The position numbers and the translations under genes were made by a program. From Acanthosepion lycidas (lineage: Eukaryota > Mollusca > Cephalopoda > Sepiida > Sepiidae), in assembly GCA_963932145.1 (NCBI GenBank), contig OZ010581.1, forward strand, positions 83,302,093 to 83,366,092: a DNA stretch of 64,000 nucleotides. The letters are read 5' to 3'. A model generated the notes under the pieces. That model saw only the letters and a program-made list of their open reading frames with translations, did no database searches and had not been told where the DNA came from. Of this stretch, positions 59,453-64,000 are shown in pieces; position 1 is the stretch's first letter; every line of letters starts with the position of its first letter.

Positions 59453-60726
59453 TTAGTTTTTCAGCATTTTAGAAAGACTAACTAGATGTTTTTGTTTTAT
59501 GCAGCCCCCAAAATTGAAGATAACCAGTTGTTACTTCTTTTGTATTATCATGGGCTTGATTTTGTTCTTTATTTTCTACTGAGTGTGATATCTATAAGAA
59601 AATCTGGATAATAAAAAAAAAAGAAATTTTAAATAAAAGAAAAAGTTAAGATTCTATGAATGTTTTTTTGTTTTGTTTTTTTCCTAAATGAATATGGATC
59701 TCATTGCAATCTAAATGCCACCATATGTTTAGTTTTCCTTTGTCTTGTAACTAAGCTATATTATTCAAGTAAATGTTCCCAGTACATTCCTTAACAGAAT
59801 AATTCATAAGGCTCCATACTGAAGAATTCTGTTCAAAGGTCGTAGAATGAATTTCATAAGCCATCATTTCCTCTTGATATTCCAATTGGTCAAAGGTTAA
59901 GACTACATCCTTTCATTGCTGAAAGAGGTTACTGAACTTTTCTACTACATCATTTGATGATGAGGTGGGTTGTAAAGTAAATTAACAACCAAAGTAAAAT
60001 ATGGCCTTGACTCTTTCCATTACTCATGTTAGTATTGAGTTACTGTTTTTATCTTGATACATCCATTTTATGGTTATTTACTAATTTTAGCTTAGTCTGG
60101 CATAAGGTCACAATAATGTAACACTGCTGGAGATTAATGAATTGGTCTGAGATGAGCTTGCTAACAAAAATCTTTTTTAAAATACAACTCATTTGAAATA
60201 ATATTTTGTGTATATTTGGATGTTTTTATATCAGTAGGCATTTATAATATACTTTCCTACACTGATTTTGGATAACGGAAGAGGTTATCAATTTAAAGCA
60301 TGAGCTTTCAAGTATCAATTAGCTATTGTATAATTCCATTTCTAACAATGAATATAGTTATTTCATTTGATTTTAAATGCATAGTTTTGTCATAGGCATA
60401 TCTTAAAACAAATTACCTTTGTATGAGTATATAAGAGTAGATATTTTTTTCAAAATTTGTGATATATTAGCCCTCTTCTATTGCAGCAAAAAATACTATT
60501 ATCAAACTAAATTTGTATTATAATTTCATGAAGCTTTAAGAAGATTATCCATGATTCTTACAGCTTTTACATCAGTTGCAAGAGACATGGAATAAACTTT
60601 AGACTTGTGTTATTGAAGTTTTAAAATGGTGTGGTATGGATAATACTAAACCCACTCATTATGACAAAGCCCATTAGTAGGATGATATGAATGAAGTCTC
60701 AGAGTTATAGGTTTTCTGCATAATTA
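59453..60726. other. Presumed intron, no gene seen
   Basis: AT-rich, no recognisable element or exon. Confidence 0.5.
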
Positions 60727-61559
60727 CAGGGTACAATGGGTAAATTGTTACCATTTTATATTCTTAATTTTGCGTTTGTGCATTGTTCTTATTTGATTTT
60801 GTTGACTGCATAGTATAGTAAGGTCAGTTAGGCACTATCTGTAAGAAAAAGAGCACTGACGCAATTCACATTGCCAGAAGCTCCAATATTAACATTTCAG
60901 AGTGTTTGGGTGTCAATCTGAGGACAGTGCAGAGGATTCAGAAAGAGTTGGATGAGTCTAATAATGGTTACAAAGGTATAGCAGCTTAGAAAATTCACTC
61001 TGGTCATTCTGATAAGAAAAGAACTCCCAAATTTGCTGGTGAGGGCCTCAGACTCAACACGGAGGCCTACATCAAGTGTACTGAGGAGGTAGTGCTGCAC
61101 TGGGTTAAGAGAGTGGCTGCTGGAAGACACTGTCTGGCAACAGGACTCTGCACCATGCCACACAAGCAGAACTCTGTCATGGCTGTCAGACAATTTCTGC
61201 AATCACATCACCCCTTACATCTGGCCACCTACCTCCTCAGACTGAAACACCCTTGATTATTATGTGTGGGGCACAGTTAAGCAAGAAACCAACAAAACTC
61301 TTTGTAGGCCCAAAGATGAACTCATGGCAAGGATTATGGCAGCATTCACCAACTTAAACAAAGACACCATCCAGAAGTGTTGCAGGAAAATTCCAAAGTC
61401 ATCTGGAGGCCATGGTTGAAGCCAATGGTGATTTTATTGAATAAATTTACTCTAATATTTCAAGATATTTTTGTGTAATTTTGGTAAATATATCTGTTAA
61501 TATGAGATGTTATTTTCATTTTTGTGTAATTTAGATGACAATTTATCCATCGCACCCTG
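60727..61559 (+). mobile_element. Internally deleted mariner-like element with intact ends
   Basis: The left end CAGGGTACAATGGGTAAATT pairs with the reverse complement of the right end, CAGGGTGCGATGGATAAATT. TA flanks both sides (60725-60726 and 61560-61561), the mariner target duplication. Inside, plus-strand readings give IARASNINISECLGVNL-like sequence with RTVQRIQKELDESNNGYKG (N-terminal DNA-binding part) and KRTPKF. They then jump to GLRLNTEAYIKCTEEVVLHW (catalytic core), CTMPHKQNS, and a C-terminus ending in EANGDFIE then E and a stop near 61442. The length is 833 bases against about 1.3 kb for whole relatives. The central part, including the first catalytic region, is missing, and frame changes follow it. 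It is non-autonomous. Confidence 0.9.
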
Positions 61560-64000
61560 TATTTGCCTAGTGTATATGAAGAAAAAAGGTAGTATAAGTA
61601 CTTCAGATTTTGATCCATGTTTATATAAGTATCTCATTTAGATGAACTCATGAAATTTGCAAAAACAATATTTCTGTCCACCTGCTTTTATTTCATTAAC
61701 TATCAACTGAATTTTCCTTAACAAATTGTCCTTGCATGCACACGTTTTCTGTGTTCCTCCTTAAATGATTCTAGGTCAGTTTTTCCATTAATATCTTTTA
61801 TGTATAGCTTTTTTTCTTGTTTTTAAATTACAAGTCCCGATAGATATTCGGAGGTAAATACTCTCATTTAGCATAACTTCAGCCTACTAGATTTAACTCA
61901 TTAATGAAAAGTTTCTACATAAATGCCAGCCTCTGATTATAGAGGAAAAAGCAAAAAACTTAATATATTATTAGTATTTTATTTTTTGTTTTGTTTGTTT
62001 TTTTTTGTTTTGTTTGTTTTGTTTGTTTGTTTTTTTTTTCTCCTCAATATAAATATCAGTAAAGCTTCTCTAAATAATAAAAAAAAAATCTTCTTCAGTG
62101 CCTCCAACTTCCAATACCAAGAAATAGAAAGATCTATTTTTTTAATGACATATCTATTTAGCTACCTAAAATTTGTATACTGTTTTCTAAAAAGCAATTT
62201 AAAACATATGACTTACCTTTTAATGTGATCCATTCATATTGATTTGGTGCAAGATTCACAAAATGCATTTCATTTTTACATCCAAATAATTGCCTATCTT
62301 TACTTTGAACTTTACCTCATTAGATATGAATTATTTGCCAATTGGCCATCTCCCAATAAGAAACTAAAAAATTAACTTAAAAAACGGATGTTAATTTGCT
62401 TTTCTTTTTGAAAGTACAAAATATTTTGTAATAAAATGTGCCAGATTTGTTAGTGTCTACTTTATCTTAATGAAAATCAACTGAAGCAACATCTAAAAAT
62501 TTGCAAGTACAAAATAGTAAGAAAGACTTCTTCAAATAAAGTTAAAATGTTAATATTTTTAATATGTAAAATGTATTTGAAGCTAAATGGTCCATAATGG
62601 TACCATATTTTCTTGTGCATAATACAAGAAATTTTAAACATATCAGCAATATTTGTTCTCTGAAAATAAGTGTAATTGAGTGTCTTTTGTCTCAAAAACA
62701 GGAAATTTACTGAAACTGATTTTAAAAATTATTAAAGATACGCAAGATTTGTCATGTTTTGTACTTTTTTCTTTTTTCTTTTTTTCAAAGTTTTATCATC
62801 TTGAAAAATGGAGCAAAAATTCCCGCACTGTGAGGATTTTCTACTGCTAACACATTTTTAAAATTAGAACAGTTTTGCTCATGTCTGTGTATATTTTTTT
62901 CTTATGTAAAGTTATCTCTGTTAATGAAAGACAGTATATTTTTTTTCCATAATTTATTAATGTATAACAATATGATAGTCATATCAAACAGAAAAATATT
63001 AAAAGATCTATTAACACTTTAAAATGTATTAATGGGTAAATATAGTTAGTATCTTTCATTGAAAATAAGTTTTGAAATTAAAAGAAACATAATGACAAAC
63101 ATCTGGTTCATGTCTATTCAATATTGTGAAATATTAAATATTTTAGTGAAATATATGTATGACATTGAGATATTAATGGATAAATGGTACAACTTTAAAA
63201 AAAAAAATTACATTGGGATGGCTGTTCTACAGGGTCATGTTATACACAAGGATGTAATTTATTCCTTGATTTTAGCTTCAAAAACATGGGATCATATACT
63301 CAAGTCATATTATGCACAAGATAATATGGTGTTCAAAAAGGCAAGGGAACTAAGTGCAAAACTATAAACCTGTTAACTGTGCAGATTAGTTTCGTTATTC
63401 TTTGCTCAACAAGTTTTGTTTTCTTTTTGGTTAAATTACTTGTGAAAGATAGTAGGAGTATAATTAAGTAAAAAAAATAGTCTCTTTTTATGTTAAAATT
63501 ATACCAAAATTATAATTGAATGGCATATGAATTTTAAAATTTAAAAAAATATATTTGCACAACTGAACAGCAAATGTGTGACTTAGAAATAAACAATTTT
63601 TTCAAACAATTCAAAAGGTAAGTAAAACATACTTTCAGTCATGGCTTTATAGTTTGACAAAAATTAAATTAGACTGAAAATAATAATTCTTACAAAAATA
63701 TTCTTTATTAAAATTTACCAAGAAGTTAATGGGGAAACTAAATGACATTAGTTATGAAATAGTACAATAATAAATTATTAAATTTTTTTCTTCTCAGAAA
63801 GTGATCTGAAAATGCTCAGATAATAGTTCTCTAAAAATTACATTTTATTGGGAAAAAATATTTAAATTTAATTTTCATCCTACACAATTTTTTTTTAGAT
63901 ATTTTCTGATCTAGGTTCTTTCAAATTCTTAATCTTTAAAATGGAAAACTTGTTTTTTTTTTTGTTCCTTTATAATAGTGCTCTTATTTTTCATCAATGC
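61560..64000. other. Presumed intron, no firm gene
   Basis: AT-rich, with a TTTTG/TTTG tract at 61987-62035. A 102-codon open frame at 63059-63367 ends in SKTWDHILKSYYAQDNMVFK and then KARELSAKL. Its last 45 codons look less AT-driven than the rest, but no family is recognised. Confidence 0.45.

Noticed and set aside
1-64000. CRISPR arrays, bacterial operons, rRNA or tRNA genes
   Set aside because: Tandem repeats here are simple or minisatellite type without unique spacers. The only tRNA-like sequence is a diverged possible SINE at 59.1 kb. Splice sites and LINEs show a eukaryote.

Overview
This is animal nuclear DNA: strongly AT-rich, nearly gene-empty, and full of decayed transposons, microsatellites and long homopolymers. 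The only host coding sequence I can defend is one 131-base ankyrin-repeat exon (34286-34416, + strand). It closely resembles the myosin phosphatase targeting subunit (MYPT1/PPP1R12). Its flanking splice signals make most of the window introns of that gene. Invertebrate-like divergence, very large introns, the LINE/mariner/Tc1/hAT mix and long CA/TA arrays suggest a mollusc, perhaps a cephalopod. That is inference from style, not a diagnostic marker.

Layout upstream of the exon: a foldback repeat (2.0-2.5 kb), a LINE copy (2.9-4.1 kb, minus), a Tigger-like MITE (4.97-5.60 kb), a Helitron-like element (9.19-9.86 kb), LINE relics (12.7-14.2 kb), an LTR-element fossil with two LTRs (15.5-18.4 kb), a mariner relic abutting a LINE copy (19.0-21.0 kb), LINE and Tc1 scraps (23.6-25.7 kb), a larger decayed LINE (28.7-31.5 kb, minus), and a 1162-base pyrimidine tract holding one purine (31.5-32.7 kb).

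Downstream of the exon: a second pyrimidine tract ending in AG (34.87-35.0 kb), tandem repeats (36.2, 39.6 kb), an unassigned GC-richer tract (38.5-39.6 kb), a hAT relic (43.2-45.0 kb), a LINE copy (46.3-46.9 kb), a 5.3-kb long-inverted-repeat element (48.1-53.4 kb), a four-copy repeat cluster (57.5-58.1 kb), a possible SINE (59.1 kb), and an internally deleted mariner with intact ends and TA duplications (60.73-61.56 kb).

The most unusual object is the 48.1-53.4 kb element. Its arms are about 98% identical over roughly 540 bases, with sharp steps in identity. Its interior carries decayed fragments of an uncharacterised transposase-like gene, with the N-terminal and core parts on opposite strands. 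Near-identical arms around an old interior suggest arm-to-arm gene conversion or a recent inverted duplication. Nothing here points to an operon or defence system; the genes do not act together beyond forming the intron content of one host gene.
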